DNA from: Hydromonas sp.
GTDB lineage: Bacteria; Pseudomonadota; Gammaproteobacteria; Burkholderiales; Burkholderiaceae
Length of the DNA: 64,000 nucleotides
Assembly (NCBI GenBank): GCA_017495165.1
Contig: JAFEII010000016.1
Location: 124,001 to 188,000 of the forward strand
Reading direction: 5' to 3'
Under the pieces are notes generated by a model. That model ran no database searches and was not told the DNA's origin. It was given only the letters and a program-made list of their open reading frames with translations. Shown here piece by piece: positions 40,250 through 49,310 of this stretch; the stretch's first letter is position 1; each line of letters starts with the position of its first letter. A program made the position numbers and the translations under genes.

Positions 40250-40747
40250 ATGCAACATAAAAAAGTAGATGTCTTGGTTGGTGGTTTCGTTCTTTTGGGA
40301 GCAGCAGCGCTGGTTGGTTTGGCGCTTCGGGTTGGCGGTGGCGAAGTTTTTGCGGGCAAGTCGACTTACTCTGTGACGGCGAACTTTAAAAATGTTGGCG
40401 CTCTAAAAGTGCGGGCGCCAGTGAAACTGGCGGGTGTGCCAATTGGAAGTGTGAGTGATATTGAGCTGGTTCAGCTTGAGGGTGGGGAGCACAAAGCCAA
40501 GGTGACGTTTACGATTGTGGATTCGGTTAAGATTCCATCTGACTCTGGTGCGGCAATTGTGACTGCGGGGCTTTTGGGGACGCAGTTTATCAACATACAA
40601 GAAGGGCCAAGTATTGATAATTTGCTCAAGCCAAATGGTGTGATTGAGGACACGCAAGAGGCGATGATTTTAGAGGACTTGATTAAGGCCTTTGGGATTA
40701 ATAAGGCTGAAGAGGCAAGCAAAACCGATGGCGCTGCTGCGAAGTAA
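40250..40747 (+). CDS. mlaD: MCE-domain protein MlaD
   Basis: The 165-residue protein has one N-terminal membrane anchor (VLVGGFVLLGAAALVGLALRV) and one MCE domain (YSVTANFKNVGALKVRAPVKLAGVPIGSV in part), ending in a hydrophobic helix-like tail. It forms a hexameric ring that carries phospholipid through the periplasm. ATG 40250 with AAGGATGG upstream is the start; a TTG two codons earlier is unlikely. It is 74 bp from mlaE. Confidence 0.94.
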   Translation: MQHKKVDVLVGGFVLLGAAALVGLALRVGGGEVFAGKSTYSVTANFKNVGALKVRAPVKLAGVPIGSVSDIELVQLEGGEHKAKVTFTIVDSVKIPSDSGAAIVTAGLLGTQFINIQEGPSIDNLLKPNGVIEDTQEAMILEDLIKAFGINKAEEASKTDGAAAK

Positions 40748-40778
40748 GTGCGAACAATAATGGCTTAAGGTGGGTGAG

Positions 40779-41678
40779 ATGAAAAAATATTTGATGGGCT
40801 GCGTGGCTGCGCTTGCGCTGCTTGGTTCCTTTGGCGCATGTGCGCAAGAGGTTTTGCCAGTCGAAGGCATTGTGGATGATGTGGTGCTTGCCAGCGATCC
40901 GTTGGAAGGCTTTAATCGGCGGATGTACCGCTTTAATATCGCGACGGATAAATATCTGCTCAAGCCTGTGTCTAAAACGTATGAAAAGGTTGTGCCAAAG
41001 CCTGGGCGCAGCTGTGTGCGTAATATTTTTGAAAATTTAGGGGTGCCGTATACGGCGCTCAATAACATATTGCAGGGGAAATTTAAGGCTGCTGGCCAAG
41101 ACCTGTGCCGTTTTGCGTTGAATAGTACGGTCGGTTTGGGCGGTTGTTTTAATGTTGCGGCTAAAGTTGGCTTGCCAGAGCACGAGGAGGATTTTGGCCA
41201 GACCTTGGGTGTTTGGGGGGTGCCTGCAGGCTCGTTTGTGATGCTGCCTCTTTTGGGGCCTACAACGGTGCGTGATTTGGTGGCCAAACCTGTGGACTTT
41301 TTGGCCGATCCTTTGAGTCGCATTACGAATATTCGCTTGCGTAACTCAGTCAAAGGCCTCCAATATCTGGATAAGTTCTCAGAGTGGTCTGCTGTCATTG
41401 ATATGGTGGATGGTTTGGCGATTGATCCTTATGCATTCACACGTGATGGTTGGCTGCAGCGCCGTGAAACGCAAGTGCAGGATGGAGACTATTTTAAGCC
41501 CAGTGATGTCCCTGTTGGCGCGCCTGTTGCTGCGCCAACGGCTGCCCCTGCCGATGTGGCGTCTGCGACTTTGCCTGTTGAGCAGCGCACGCTCCCTGAA
41601 TTGAGTCAGGTGCAGGCGGATCAAGCCTTGGTGATTGATTCACCTGCTGTGTCAACCGAATTGGTGCCTATGCCTTAA
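40779..41678 (+). CDS. mlaA: MlaA (VacJ) outer-membrane lipoprotein
   Basis: The 299-residue protein has an N-terminal signal with a cysteine in FGAC (Cys about residue 24), a weaker but plausible lipobox. The MlaA core shows DPLEGFNRRMYRFNIATDKYLLKPV (in part), RNIFENLGVPYTALNNILQGK (in part), LCRFALNSTVGLGGCFNVA and GQTLGVWGVPAGSFVMLPLLGPTTVRD (in part). It removes misplaced phospholipid from the outer leaflet of the outer membrane. The C-terminal 60 residues are A-, P- and V-rich and not conserved. Location inside the mla operon is the Burkholderiales arrangement, unlike E. coli. Confidence 0.94.
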   Translation: MKKYLMGCVAALALLGSFGACAQEVLPVEGIVDDVVLASDPLEGFNRRMYRFNIATDKYLLKPVSKTYEKVVPKPGRSCVRNIFENLGVPYTALNNILQGKFKAAGQDLCRFALNSTVGLGGCFNVAAKVGLPEHEEDFGQTLGVWGVPAGSFVMLPLLGPTTVRDLVAKPVDFLADPLSRITNIRLRNSVKGLQYLDKFSEWSAVIDMVDGLAIDPYAFTRDGWLQRRETQVQDGDYFKPSDVPVGAPVAAPTAAPADVASATLPVEQRTLPELSQVQADQALVIDSPAVSTELVPMP

Positions 41679-41722
41679 AGGCAAGGGCTTTTTGTTCTAT
41701 TTATTTTAACTAAGGAAAATTT

Positions 41723-42295
41723 ATGTTTGGATTGTTTAAAAAATTGGCATTGGCATTGGGTTTGTTCTCAGCGGTCGCAACGGCTCACGCTGAAACCGCA
41801 GATGCGTTTATCAAAAACATAACCGATGGCGCTGTGTCGGCATTAAAATACAACCCTGGTCTTAAGAGCGGTAACCCGAGCGCCGTTGCAGCTTACGTGG
41901 ATGGCAATATCATGCCGCACGTGGATTTTCGCGGTATGGTGGCGCGTGTGGTTGGGCCGGCGTGGAATCAAGCCAGCGCGGCTCAGCAAAATGAGCTGAT
42001 TGTCGAGTCACGCAAATACTTGGTGCGCACGTATGCGAGTGGTTTAAAAGGCGCGTCAGTTGACAGCGTAGACGTGTACCCAGCCAGCGGCTCTGAAGTG
42101 CGCACGCGGATTAATTCTTCGAGCGGCAAAAAAACCATGGTGACGTATCGTTTGACCAACAATGGCGGCTGGAAAGTGAATGACATCAATGTTGCGGGCG
42201 TATGGTTTGTGAATAGTTATGCAGGCCAACTCCGTCCGATTGTTAACAAAAGTGGGGTTCAAGCTTTGATTGAGCATTTAAAATCAAAACGCTGA
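41723..42295 (+). CDS. mlaC: Periplasmic phospholipid-binding protein MlaC
   Basis: The 190-residue protein has a cleavable signal peptide (MFGLFKKLALALGLFSAVATAHA, in part) and the MlaC (Ttg2D) fold, recognised by NIMPHVDFRGMVARVVG and WKVNDINVAGVWFVNSY. It shuttles phospholipid between MlaA and the MlaFED complex. AAGGAAAA precedes the ATG. A terminator follows, so it ends the mla operon here and no mlaB follows. Confidence 0.94.
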   Translation: MFGLFKKLALALGLFSAVATAHAETADAFIKNITDGAVSALKYNPGLKSGNPSAVAAYVDGNIMPHVDFRGMVARVVGPAWNQASAAQQNELIVESRKYLVRTYASGLKGASVDSVDVYPASGSEVRTRINSSSGKKTMVTYRLTNNGGWKVNDINVAGVWFVNSYAGQLRPIVNKSGVQALIEHLKSKR

Positions 42296-42315
42296 TTGTA
42301 TGACAGAAATTTTTA

Positions 42316-42348
42316 GCAAAAAGTCCGCAATGTGCGGACTTTTTGTTG
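42316..42348 (+). terminator. Terminator of the mla operon
   Basis: AGTCCGCA/TGCGGACT with loop ATG (42322-42340), flanked by A and T runs. Confidence 0.88.
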
Positions 42349-42375
42349 TTTGAGCATCCGGATTGAACGTATAAT
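42346..42375 (+). promoter_or_regulatory. Promoter for ibaG-murA
   Basis: TTGTTT (42346-42351) and a perfect TATAAT (42370-42375) with an 18-bp spacer, about 90 bp before the BolA-like gene. The start follows directly on the mla terminator. Confidence 0.55.
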
Positions 42376-42461
42376 TCAGCGTTCTGGGCGCGCATAAATA
42401 ATTGCTTTGGGCGGTTGTTGCGCAGCGATAAAATTTTGAAATTTAACCACAAAGGCAAGTC

Positions 42462-42713
42462 ATGAGCCAACCCACACCTGAACAAGTTCAACAATACATC
42501 ACCAGCGGCATGGCTTGCGAGTACATTGCCGTTGAGGGCGACGGCCAGCATTTTTACGCCACCATTGTGGCAAGTAGTTTTGATGGCTTAAATACGTTGG
42601 CTCGGCAGCGCGTAGTTTATGCTGTTTTGGGCGAACGCATGGTGTCTGAAATCCATGCACTGTCGATGAAAACCCACACGCCGCAAGAATGGGCACAAAA
42701 AGCGGCGCAATAA
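42462..42713 (+). CDS. ibaG: BolA/IbaG family protein
   Basis: The 83-residue protein matches the BolA-like fold, with the core HFYATIVASSFDGLNTLARQRVVYAVLGERM, in part the conserved helix-turn region, and the SxIHALSMKTHTPQEW tail typical of IbaG next to murA. BolA-family proteins bind iron-sulfur clusters together with monothiol glutaredoxins. The ibaG-murA order downstream of mla genes is widely conserved. It is 46 bp before murA. Confidence 0.92.
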   Translation: MSQPTPEQVQQYITSGMACEYIAVEGDGQHFYATIVASSFDGLNTLARQRVVYAVLGERMVSEIHALSMKTHTPQEWAQKAAQ

Positions 42714-42759
42714 TTCGCGCAACCAATTGGTGCAACCACATTAAAAAGAGAGATTCAAC

Positions 42760-44061
42760 ATGGAACAGTTAAAAATTATCGGCGGTGGCGGCACGACGCG
42801 TCTGAATGGCAGCATTCGCATTGGCGGCGCCAAAAACGCGGCGTTGCCAATTATGTGTGCCACATTGCTTACGGGCGATGCGGTGCAGTTGCGCAACGTA
42901 CCATCTTTGCGCGACATCAATACGACATCAAAGCTTTTGCGCGAATTGGGCGTATCGGTTTCTGAGCTTGAACATGACAAAGTCACAATTCAAGCCTACG
43001 GCACGATTAGCACCAAAGCGACTTACGATTTGGTCAAAACCATGCGGGCGTCGATTTTGGTGTTGGGGCCTTTGTTGGCGCGCTTTGGCGAGGCTTGGGT
43101 GAGCTTGCCCGGTGGTTGCGCGATTGGTGCGCGCCCTGTTGATCAGCACATCAAAGGCTTGCAGGCGATGGGCGCAGAAATCACGATTGAACACGGCTAC
43201 ATTCACGCCAAAGCCCCAGCGGGCGGGCGCTTAATTGGCGCGCACATTGTGACCGAAATGATTACCGTCACTGGCACCGAAAATTTACTCATGGCGGCAA
43301 CGTTGGCCTCGGGGACAACCATCATCGAAAACGCCGCCTGCGAGCCTGAAGTCACTGATTTGGCCAAAATGCTCATCAGCATGGGCGCGAAAATTGAAGG
43401 TTTGGGCACAAGCCGCTTGGTGATTGAGGGCGTGGAACAATTGCACGGCACAACCCACACGGTGGTGTCTGATCGGATTGAAGCGGGCACATTTTTGTGC
43501 GCCGTGGCGGCAACGGGCGGCGATGTGACCTTGACCCATGTTGACCCAACGATTATGGGCGCGGTGTTGGACAAGCTGCGTGAAATGGGTTTGCAAATGG
43601 AGCTTACTGATACAACCATTCGCGCGGTCATGACTGGCCAGCCCAAACCAGTGAGCTTTAAAACCACCGAATACCCAGGTTTCCCCACCGACATGCAGGC
43701 GCAGTTTATGGCGGTGAATGCCGTGGCATCAGGCGCATCACGCGTTACCGAAACCATTTTTGAAAACCGCTTCATGCACGTACAAGAAATGAACCGTTTG
43801 GGCGCAAGCATCGTGGTGGACGGTAACACGGCATCTACCGAAGGCGTATTGCCCGAAACCTTATCAGGCGCAATGGTCATGGCAACTGACTTGCGTGCCT
43901 CTGCCAGCTTGGTGATTTTGGGCATGGTCGCAGGCGGCACAACCATTGTTGACCGCATTTACCACCTTGACCGTGGTTATCAGCGCATGGAAGAAAAGCT
44001 CACCGCCGTTGGCGCAACCATTACCCGCGTCCAAGGTTTGTCCGAAGACGAAGTGCTTTAA
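42760..44061 (+). CDS. murA: UDP-N-acetylglucosamine 1-carboxyvinyltransferase
   Basis: The 433-residue enzyme performs the first committed step of peptidoglycan synthesis. Conserved features are the GAKNAALP lysine-asparagine pair near residue 25 and the active-site loop [19 protein letters not shown] with Cys120 (the cysteine alkylated by fosfomycin). The later [15 protein letters not shown] and [15 protein letters not shown] motifs are also present. Because Cys is present, intrinsic fosfomycin resistance of the Cys-to-Asp type is not predicted. AAAGAGAG precedes the ATG. Confidence 0.97.
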   Translation: MEQLKIIGGGGTTRLNGSIRIGGAKNAALPIMCATLLTGDAVQLRNVPSLRDINTTSKLLRELGVSVSELEHDKVTIQAYGTISTKATYDLVKTMRASILVLGPLLARFGEAWVSLPGGCAIGARPVDQHIKGLQAMGAEITIEHGYIHAKAPAGGRLIGAHIVTEMITVTGTENLLMAATLASGTTIIENAACEPEVTDLAKMLISMGAKIEGLGTSRLVIEGVEQLHGTTHTVVSDRIEAGTFLCAVAATGGDVTLTHVDPTIMGAVLDKLREMGLQMELTDTTIRAVMTGQPKPVSFKTTEYPGFPTDMQAQFMAVNAVASGASRVTETIFENRFMHVQEMNRLGASIVVDGNTASTEGVLPETLSGAMVMATDLRASASLVILGMVAGGTTIVDRIYHLDRGYQRMEEKLTAVGATITRVQGLSEDEVL

Positions 44062-44087
44062 TTAAAAATTCACATTTACTAAAAAAC

Positions 44088-44426
44088 ATGACAACTTTAC
44101 CCAACTGCCCACAATGCGGCGAACCCAATACCTATCCTGACGGCGACATGATTGTGTGCGCCGATTGCGGCCACGAGTTTTCCGCCAGCGCCGCCGTTGA
44201 CGCATCTGACGAAGCCCGCGTGGTCAAAGACAGCAACGGCAACGTACTGGTAGATGGCGACTCTGTGATTGTGATTAAAGACCTCAAAGTCAAAGGCTCA
44301 TCCATCGTGGTCAAAAAAGGCACGAAAGTCAAAGGCATCCGCATCGTAGAAGGCGACCATGACATTGACTGCAAAGTAGACGGCGTGGCCATGTCGCTCA
44401 AATCTGAGTTCCTCAAAAAAGCCTAA
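44088..44426 (+). CDS. yjdM: YjdM/PhnA family zinc-ribbon protein
   Basis: The 112-residue protein has an N-terminal zinc ribbon (CPQCGEPNTYPDGDMIVCADCGHEF) with two CxxC knuckles and a C-terminal beta domain (VKDSNGNVLVDGDSVIVIKDLKVKGS in part). This is the YjdM (formerly PhnA) family, whose role is not settled. The old link to phosphonate use was indirect. It is not part of the usual murA-hisG order, so it may be an insertion into the conserved cluster. Confidence 0.9.
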   Translation: MTTLPNCPQCGEPNTYPDGDMIVCADCGHEFSASAAVDASDEARVVKDSNGNVLVDGDSVIVIKDLKVKGSSIVVKKGTKVKGIRIVEGDHDIDCKVDGVAMSLKSEFLKKA

Positions 44427-44462
44427 TCGGTCTCTTTTACGCCCCGCGCCATGCGGCTTCAC

Positions 44463-44484
44463 GTAGGGTGGGCAATGCCCACCG
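44463..44484. repeat. REP-like element, single hairpin
   Basis: A near-palindrome containing GGTGGGCAATGCCCACC, just before hisG. It is the same sequence, apart from the central base, as one arm of the pair at 53413-53476. Confidence 0.6.
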
Positions 44485-44544
44485 CTTTTCAACCAAACCG
44501 CAATGGCGGGCAAAGCCCCACCAGCGGCAACCATAAAGCCATTC

Positions 44545-45180
44545 ATGCTCACACTCGCATTATCCAAAGGCCGCATCTTCACTGAAACCTTGCCCATGCT
44601 CCGCGCCGCCGGCATTGAAGTGCTCGAAGACCCAGAAGCCTCACGCAAACTGATTTTACCCACCAACGACGCAGGCCTGCGCGTCATCATTGTGCGCGCC
44701 TCCGACGTGCCCACCTACGTGCGTTACGGCGCGGCAGATTTTGGCGTGTCAGGCAAAGACAGCCTGCTCGAATCAGGCTATGAAGGCTTATACAGCCCGA
44801 TTGACCTCCAAATCGCCAAATGTCGCATGTCGGTTGCGGTACAAAACGGCTTTGATTACGACGGCGCAGTGCGCAGCGGCGCGCGCATCCGCGTGGTCAC
44901 CAAATATGTCGAAACCGCCAAACAGCATTTTGCTGCCAAAGGCATGCACGTCGATTTAATCAAACTGTACGGCTCAATGGAACTCGGGCCATTGGTTGGC
45001 TTGGGCGACGCAATTGTTGACCTTGTCAGCACAGGCGGCACACTGCGCGCGAATAACTTAGTTGAAGTTGAGCATATTTGCGACATTTCATCGCGCTTGA
45101 TTGTGAATCAGGCGTCATTGAAACTGAAAGCGGCGCGGTTAAGGCCGATATTGGCGGCGTTTGAGGCGGCGGTGGGTTGA
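44545..45180 (+). CDS. hisG: ATP phosphoribosyltransferase, catalytic subunit (short form)
   Basis: The 211-residue enzyme catalyses the first step of histidine synthesis. It shows [18 protein letters not shown] at the N-terminus, [16 protein letters not shown] and the PRPP-binding [15 protein letters not shown]. It lacks the C-terminal regulatory domain of long HisG, so it should need HisZ as a regulatory partner. hisZ is not in this window. I set the start at ATG 44545; the longer open frame to 44503 runs through the spacer after the REP-like element. Confidence 0.95.
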   Translation: MLTLALSKGRIFTETLPMLRAAGIEVLEDPEASRKLILPTNDAGLRVIIVRASDVPTYVRYGAADFGVSGKDSLLESGYEGLYSPIDLQIAKCRMSVAVQNGFDYDGAVRSGARIRVVTKYVETAKQHFAAKGMHVDLIKLYGSMELGPLVGLGDAIVDLVSTGGTLRANNLVEVEHICDISSRLIVNQASLKLKAARLRPILAAFEAAVG

Positions 45181-45708
45181 ATGGCTGTCCAGTTAAAGAT
45201 TTTAGTTCAGAATAAGTATGAAGCTACAGAAGAGTTTCGCACGGTAAATGAAGTTGCGCAAAGATTGCATCAACATTTGTGTGAGCCTCAAGTACTCACT
45301 TTGTTGGCTGAGGCCAATCAGCCTGGAAGTAGCAGCTCGGCAGTGCAAAATGTTTTTTTAGAGGAAGCACAGGAGCTTGGTTTTTTAAGTGAAAAAAAAG
45401 GCTTGTTTGGGAAGTATGCAACGAGTGGTCTGCGGCCAGATTATTATCTTAAAATAGGTAAAGTCGGTGTCTTGCTTGAGGTTGAGCGAGGTAAAACGAT
45501 TATGAATAATATGGATTTGTTGGATTTGTGGAAATGTCATATTTGTGCGGAGGCCAATTATTTGTTTTTGATGGTTCCTTTGCAGTTGAAGCATAATAAG
45601 GACGCAAAACCATATAACACGTTCAACATGGTGGTAAACCGAATGAGTCCTTTTTTTGAGCAAGAAAACCATACCAACGTTCGAGCTTTGTTTATTTTTG
45701 GATATTAA
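45181..45708 (+). CDS. PD-(D/E)XK nuclease-like protein
   Basis: The 175-residue protein starts directly after the hisG stop (TGA ATG). A PD-(D/E)XK-like core is suggested by RPDYYLKIGKVGVLLEVERGK, in which Asp87, Glu100, Glu102 and Lys105 could be catalytic, followed by a helical segment MNNMDLLDLWKCHICAEANYLFLMVP. The N-terminal part (residues 1-75) is helical. This pattern resembles small stand-alone restriction-endonuclease-like proteins, but I cannot name a family. The gene is more AT-rich than hisG and has no partner methylase nearby. It is not part of the usual his order, so it was probably acquired. Confidence 0.55.
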   Translation: MAVQLKILVQNKYEATEEFRTVNEVAQRLHQHLCEPQVLTLLAEANQPGSSSSAVQNVFLEEAQELGFLSEKKGLFGKYATSGLRPDYYLKIGKVGVLLEVERGKTIMNNMDLLDLWKCHICAEANYLFLMVPLQLKHNKDAKPYNTFNMVVNRMSPFFEQENHTNVRALFIFGY

Positions 45709-45726
45709 GCCATACCCCGCATAAAT

Positions 45727-45820
45727 CGTAGCCTGCCCTGAGCCGCAGGCGAAGCGCAGGTTTATGGCTGCATGATGCCGCACAAAACCCCGCGATTCGC
45801 TGCGCTCATGGCGGGCTACG
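45727..45820. repeat. Dispersed-repeat-like element bounded by inverted CGTAGCC / GGCTACG
   Basis: A 94-bp GC-rich segment in the spacer between the nuclease-like gene and the GST gene (45709-45861), with inverted ends CGTAGCC (45727-45733) and GGCTACG (45814-45820) and internal near-palindromes such as CTGAGCCGCAGGCGAAGCGC. No open frame is convincing there. It resembles intergenic repeat elements, but I cannot confirm other copies in this window. Confidence 0.4.
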
Positions 45821-45861
45821 CGAGTTTTTAAATAACGGATTTTTTATATCAACTAAAAACC

Positions 45862-46521
45862 ATGATCAAACTCCACTACTCGCCCACCGATGCCTCCATG
45901 ACGCCGCACATTATTTTAGAGGCGCTTGGTTTGCCGTTTGAGCTGGTTTTGGTGGACAGAAGCATCAACGCGCAAAAGTCCGCTCAATACTTGGCTTTAA
46001 ACCCGAACGGCACAATTCCAACGTTGCAGCATGGTGAGTTGGTTTTGTTTGAAACGGCAGCGATTGCGTGTTATTTGGCCGAGTTGCAGCCCGAAGCGGG
46101 CTTGATTCCGCCCGCCAATACGCCCGAGCGCGGTGCGTTTTATACATGGATGTTTTGGTTGGCCAATACGTTTCATGCCGCGTTGATGCCGTATTTTTAC
46201 CCTGAGCGTTGGCTGGATGCTGGCAATGACGCGGGCGCGGCGCAGGTGAAAATGCATGCGCAACAGCGCATTAAGCCTTTGTTGCAAATTTTGGATGATG
46301 CGCTGGCGCAAGGTGGGCGCGACTATTTGCTGGGCGAGCATTTGAGTGTGGCGGATGTGTATGCGTTTATGTTGTGTCGCTGGACGCGCAACTTTGCGGG
46401 CGATGCGTGCGCACCAGCGCGTGATTGGCCGCACATTCGGCCGTATTTGGAGCGCATTTTGGCGCTGCCTGCGGTGCAGCGGGTGTATGCGACTGAGCGG
46501 ATTGAGGCGCCTTTTATTTAA
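45862..46521 (+). CDS. Glutathione S-transferase family protein
   Basis: The 219-residue protein has the N-terminal thioredoxin-like half (KLHYSPTDASMTPHIILEALGLPFELV in part), the cis-proline segment NGTIPTLQHGELVLFETAAIACYL, in part, and a helical C-domain with LSVADVYAFMLCRW. It differs from the GST at 24211 (no ACS cysteine; a serine/threonine catalytic residue is likelier). The substrate is unknown. It sits between hisG and hisD, where Burkholderiales normally have none. The 188-bp spacer after it has no gene. Confidence 0.9.
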   Translation: MIKLHYSPTDASMTPHIILEALGLPFELVLVDRSINAQKSAQYLALNPNGTIPTLQHGELVLFETAAIACYLAELQPEAGLIPPANTPERGAFYTWMFWLANTFHAALMPYFYPERWLDAGNDAGAAQVKMHAQQRIKPLLQILDDALAQGGRDYLLGEHLSVADVYAFMLCRWTRNFAGDACAPARDWPHIRPYLERILALPAVQRVYATERIEAPFI

Positions 46522-46709
46522 CGTGGTTGCGCGTGCGTTTGAACCCAGTTGAGATGCAGACTGAAATTGCCAATGCATTTACTTGACTAACGAGCGGATA
46601 AATAAGCGGCGGCTGATGCTTAAAAATTCATCGCATGTTTTAATATTAATTTTTACCCAACTAAATGCGCGCCGTCGCGCGAATCTAACCTAGAGCGAAT
46701 AATAAAATT

Positions 46710-48023
46710 ATGAACCCAATCAACATGCCCACCCTAAAAACCACCGATGCTGATTTTAATCAGCAACTCCAAACCCGCCTTGCGTTTGATGACTCAACCG
46801 ATGCGGGGATTCAATCGGCGGTGACCGATATTATCGCAGCGGTGCGCGCACGCGGTGACGCGGCGGTGGTTGAATACACCAACCGTTTTGACCGCATTCA
46901 AGCGGGTTCAATGGCAGATTTAACCTTAACCCAAGCCGATTTAAAAGCCGCATTCGATGGTTTGGACGATGTGCAAAAAACCGCGTTACAAGCCGCTGCT
47001 GCGCGGGTCAAAACGTACCATGAGGCGCAAAACGCGTCGTGCGGCAATTCGTGGCAATACACCGAAGCCGACGGCACGGTGTTGGGGCAAACCGTTACGC
47101 CGCTTGACCGCGTGGGGATTTATGTGCCGGGCGGCAAGGCGGCGTATCCGTCCAGCGTACTGATGAATGCGATTCCCGCGCATGTGGCGGGCGTGGCGCA
47201 AATCATTATGGTTGTGCCCACGCCTGACGGCGTGCGCAACCCGCTCGTGCTTGCGGCGGCGTATATTGCAGGCGTGACGCAAGTGTTCACTATCGGCGGC
47301 GCACAAGCCGTGGCGGCGTTGGCGTATGGCACGGACAGTGTCACCAAAGTTGATAAAATCGTCGGGCCCGGCAACGCGTTTGTGGCCGAAGCCAAGCGGC
47401 GTGTGTTTGGGCAAGTTGGGATTGACATGATTGCGGGCCCGTCCGAGATTCTCATCATCGCTGACGGCACAACCGACCCTGATTGGGTGGCGATGGATTT
47501 GTTTTCCCAAGCCGAACACGACGAATTGGCGCAGTCGATTTTGCTTTGCCCAGATGCGGCTTACATTGGCGCGGTACAAGCGTCGATTGACCGCTTAATT
47601 TTTGAGATGCCCCGCGCAGACGTGATTCGCACCTCATTACAAAACCGTGGCGCACTGATTTTGACCCGCGACATGCACGAGGCGTGCGCCATTGCCAACA
47701 CCATCGCGCCCGAACACCTCGAAATTTCTGCCCTAAACCCTGAAATGTGGGCAAAACAAATCCGCCACGCAGGCGCGATTTTTATGGGCGCTTACACCTC
47801 AGAATCTTTGGGCGACTACTGCGCAGGCCCGAATCACGTGCTGCCCACCAGCGGCACCGCACGTTTTTCATCGCCGCTGGGCGTGTATGATTTTCAAAAA
47901 CGCTCGTCCATCATTCATGTGAGCGAGGCTGGTGCGCAAACATTGGGGCAAATTGCAGCCACTCTGGCGCACGGTGAAGGCTTGACCGCACATGCACGCA
48001 GTGCTGAGATGCGGTTGAAGTGA
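46710..48023 (+). CDS. hisD: Histidinol dehydrogenase
   Basis: The 437-residue zinc enzyme oxidises histidinol to histidine in two steps. Motifs include [22 protein letters not shown] (in part), [19 protein letters not shown] (in part), [26 protein letters not shown] with zinc-binding residues, and [20 protein letters not shown] (in part). Length is normal. An in-frame ATG at 46725 is an alternative start. Confidence 0.97.
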   Translation: MNPINMPTLKTTDADFNQQLQTRLAFDDSTDAGIQSAVTDIIAAVRARGDAAVVEYTNRFDRIQAGSMADLTLTQADLKAAFDGLDDVQKTALQAAAARVKTYHEAQNASCGNSWQYTEADGTVLGQTVTPLDRVGIYVPGGKAAYPSSVLMNAIPAHVAGVAQIIMVVPTPDGVRNPLVLAAAYIAGVTQVFTIGGAQAVAALAYGTDSVTKVDKIVGPGNAFVAEAKRRVFGQVGIDMIAGPSEILIIADGTTDPDWVAMDLFSQAEHDELAQSILLCPDAAYIGAVQASIDRLIFEMPRADVIRTSLQNRGALILTRDMHEACAIANTIAPEHLEISALNPEMWAKQIRHAGAIFMGAYTSESLGDYCAGPNHVLPTSGTARFSSPLGVYDFQKRSSIIHVSEAGAQTLGQIAATLAHGEGLTAHARSAEMRLK

Positions 48024-48078
48024 TGGGCGTGGTTTATATTTTTAGCCAATGGCGTTGTAAAATTTAAGGGGAATAGTA

Positions 48079-49308
48079 ATGGCTCGAATTGAAGGCTTTC
48101 GTGTACAAAACTTTAAAGCATTAAAAGATGTTACTTTAGGTCGGTTGTCCAATCAAAAGGACATTGCATCACTGGGTGATATGACGGTTGTGATTGGTAA
48201 AAATGGTGTGGGTAAAAGCACATTATTTGATGCTTTTGGCTTTTTGGCGGACTGTTTGATTTTTGATGTTGAAACGGCTTGTGATATGAAGCAGCGCGGT
48301 GGCTTTGGTCGTTTGTGTTCTAAGGGTTGTGAGGGACCAATAAAGCTTGATGTTTATTATCGTGAGGGTGTTGGTGAGCGTCCAATTACTTATGAGTTGG
48401 AAATTAGTATGGATGACCATGGGAGACCGTTCGTATCTTCAGAAATGCTTCGACAGAGGCGTAAAGGTAGGTCGAACGGAAAGCCATATCCTTTTTTAAA
48501 CTTGAAAAATGGTGTTGGCCGAGTTTGGGCTGGAATAGATACTCTATCTGAGTCTCTCGGAGGGGAAGAAGATAATACGAGTTCACCTATTGAATTGACT
48601 GATTTGAGGCAGTTAGGGGTGGCTACTTTAGGTACATTGAAAGAACATCCAAGGATTAAGAAGTTCCGAGAGTTTTTAAAAGGTTGGTATTTATCTTATT
48701 TTACTCCAGATGCCGCTCGTTCTTTGCCTGCATCTGGGCCACAAAAACATTTGAATATTCATGGTGATAATCTTGGCAATGTCGTCCAATTTATGGAACG
48801 TGAATATAAAAAAAAGTTTCAAGACATTTTAGATGCCATTGCATTGAAAATTCCAAGTATTCAGTCGATTAGTACGGAGGAGACAGCTGATAAACGCTTG
48901 CTGCTTAAATTTGATGATGGCTCGGCACAAGACCCCTTTTATGCACAGCAAATGTCAGATGGCACTTTAAAAGTATTTGCTTATTTATTGATGCTTGAAG
49001 ATCCGTCTCCACCGCCATTTATTTGCATTGAAGAGCCTGAGAATGGTTTGTATCATAAGTTGTTGGATACATTGGTGCACGAGTTTCGTGAGCACGCACA
49101 AAATAAAAAAGGTTCGCAAATTTTTGTGACGACCCACCAGCCCTATTTGGTCGATGGTTTAGCACCTGAAGAGGTTTGGATTTTGGAAAAGCAATCTGAT
49201 GGCTTCTCCAAGATAACGCGAGTGTCGGATATTCCCAATGTTAAAGAGTTGTATGAGCAGGAGTTGCCGCTCGGTGCGTTGTGGTACAGCGATTATCTGG
49301 AGGGTTAA
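48079..49308 (+). CDS. AAA/ABC-type ATPase, candidate defence ATPase
   Basis: The 409-residue protein is an SMC/RecF-like ATPase of the AAA_21 type: RIEGFRVQNFKALKDVTL at the N-terminus, Walker A GKNGVGKST at residues 40-48, a long insertion, the signature-like QMSDGTLKVFAYLL, Walker B PFICIEEPENGL near residue 318, and TTHQPYLVDGL with the switch His near 353. Such ATPases pair with nuclease subunits in OLD, PARIS, Septu and similar phage-defence systems. Its partner here is the TOPRIM-like gene 2 bp downstream. AAGGGGAATAG precedes the ATG. Its AT content is higher than that of hisD and hisC, suggesting acquisition. Function is inferred from architecture. Confidence 0.8.
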   Translation: MARIEGFRVQNFKALKDVTLGRLSNQKDIASLGDMTVVIGKNGVGKSTLFDAFGFLADCLIFDVETACDMKQRGGFGRLCSKGCEGPIKLDVYYREGVGERPITYELEISMDDHGRPFVSSEMLRQRRKGRSNGKPYPFLNLKNGVGRVWAGIDTLSESLGGEEDNTSSPIELTDLRQLGVATLGTLKEHPRIKKFREFLKGWYLSYFTPDAARSLPASGPQKHLNIHGDNLGNVVQFMEREYKKKFQDILDAIALKIPSIQSISTEETADKRLLLKFDDGSAQDPFYAQQMSDGTLKVFAYLLMLEDPSPPPFICIEEPENGLYHKLLDTLVHEFREHAQNKKGSQIFVTTHQPYLVDGLAPEEVWILEKQSDGFSKITRVSDIPNVKELYEQELPLGALWYSDYLEG

Positions 49309-49310
49309 TC

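Noticed and set aside
43203-43958. A 251-codon minus-strand open frame opposite murA
   Set aside because: The plus-strand murA motifs cover the same bases; the antisense product is low-complexity and lacks a ribosome-binding site.
45727-45820. An insertion sequence remnant in the spacer after the nuclease-like gene
   Set aside because: The 94-bp element has inverted ends but no transposase frame and no target duplication that I can see, so I call it only a repeat-like element.
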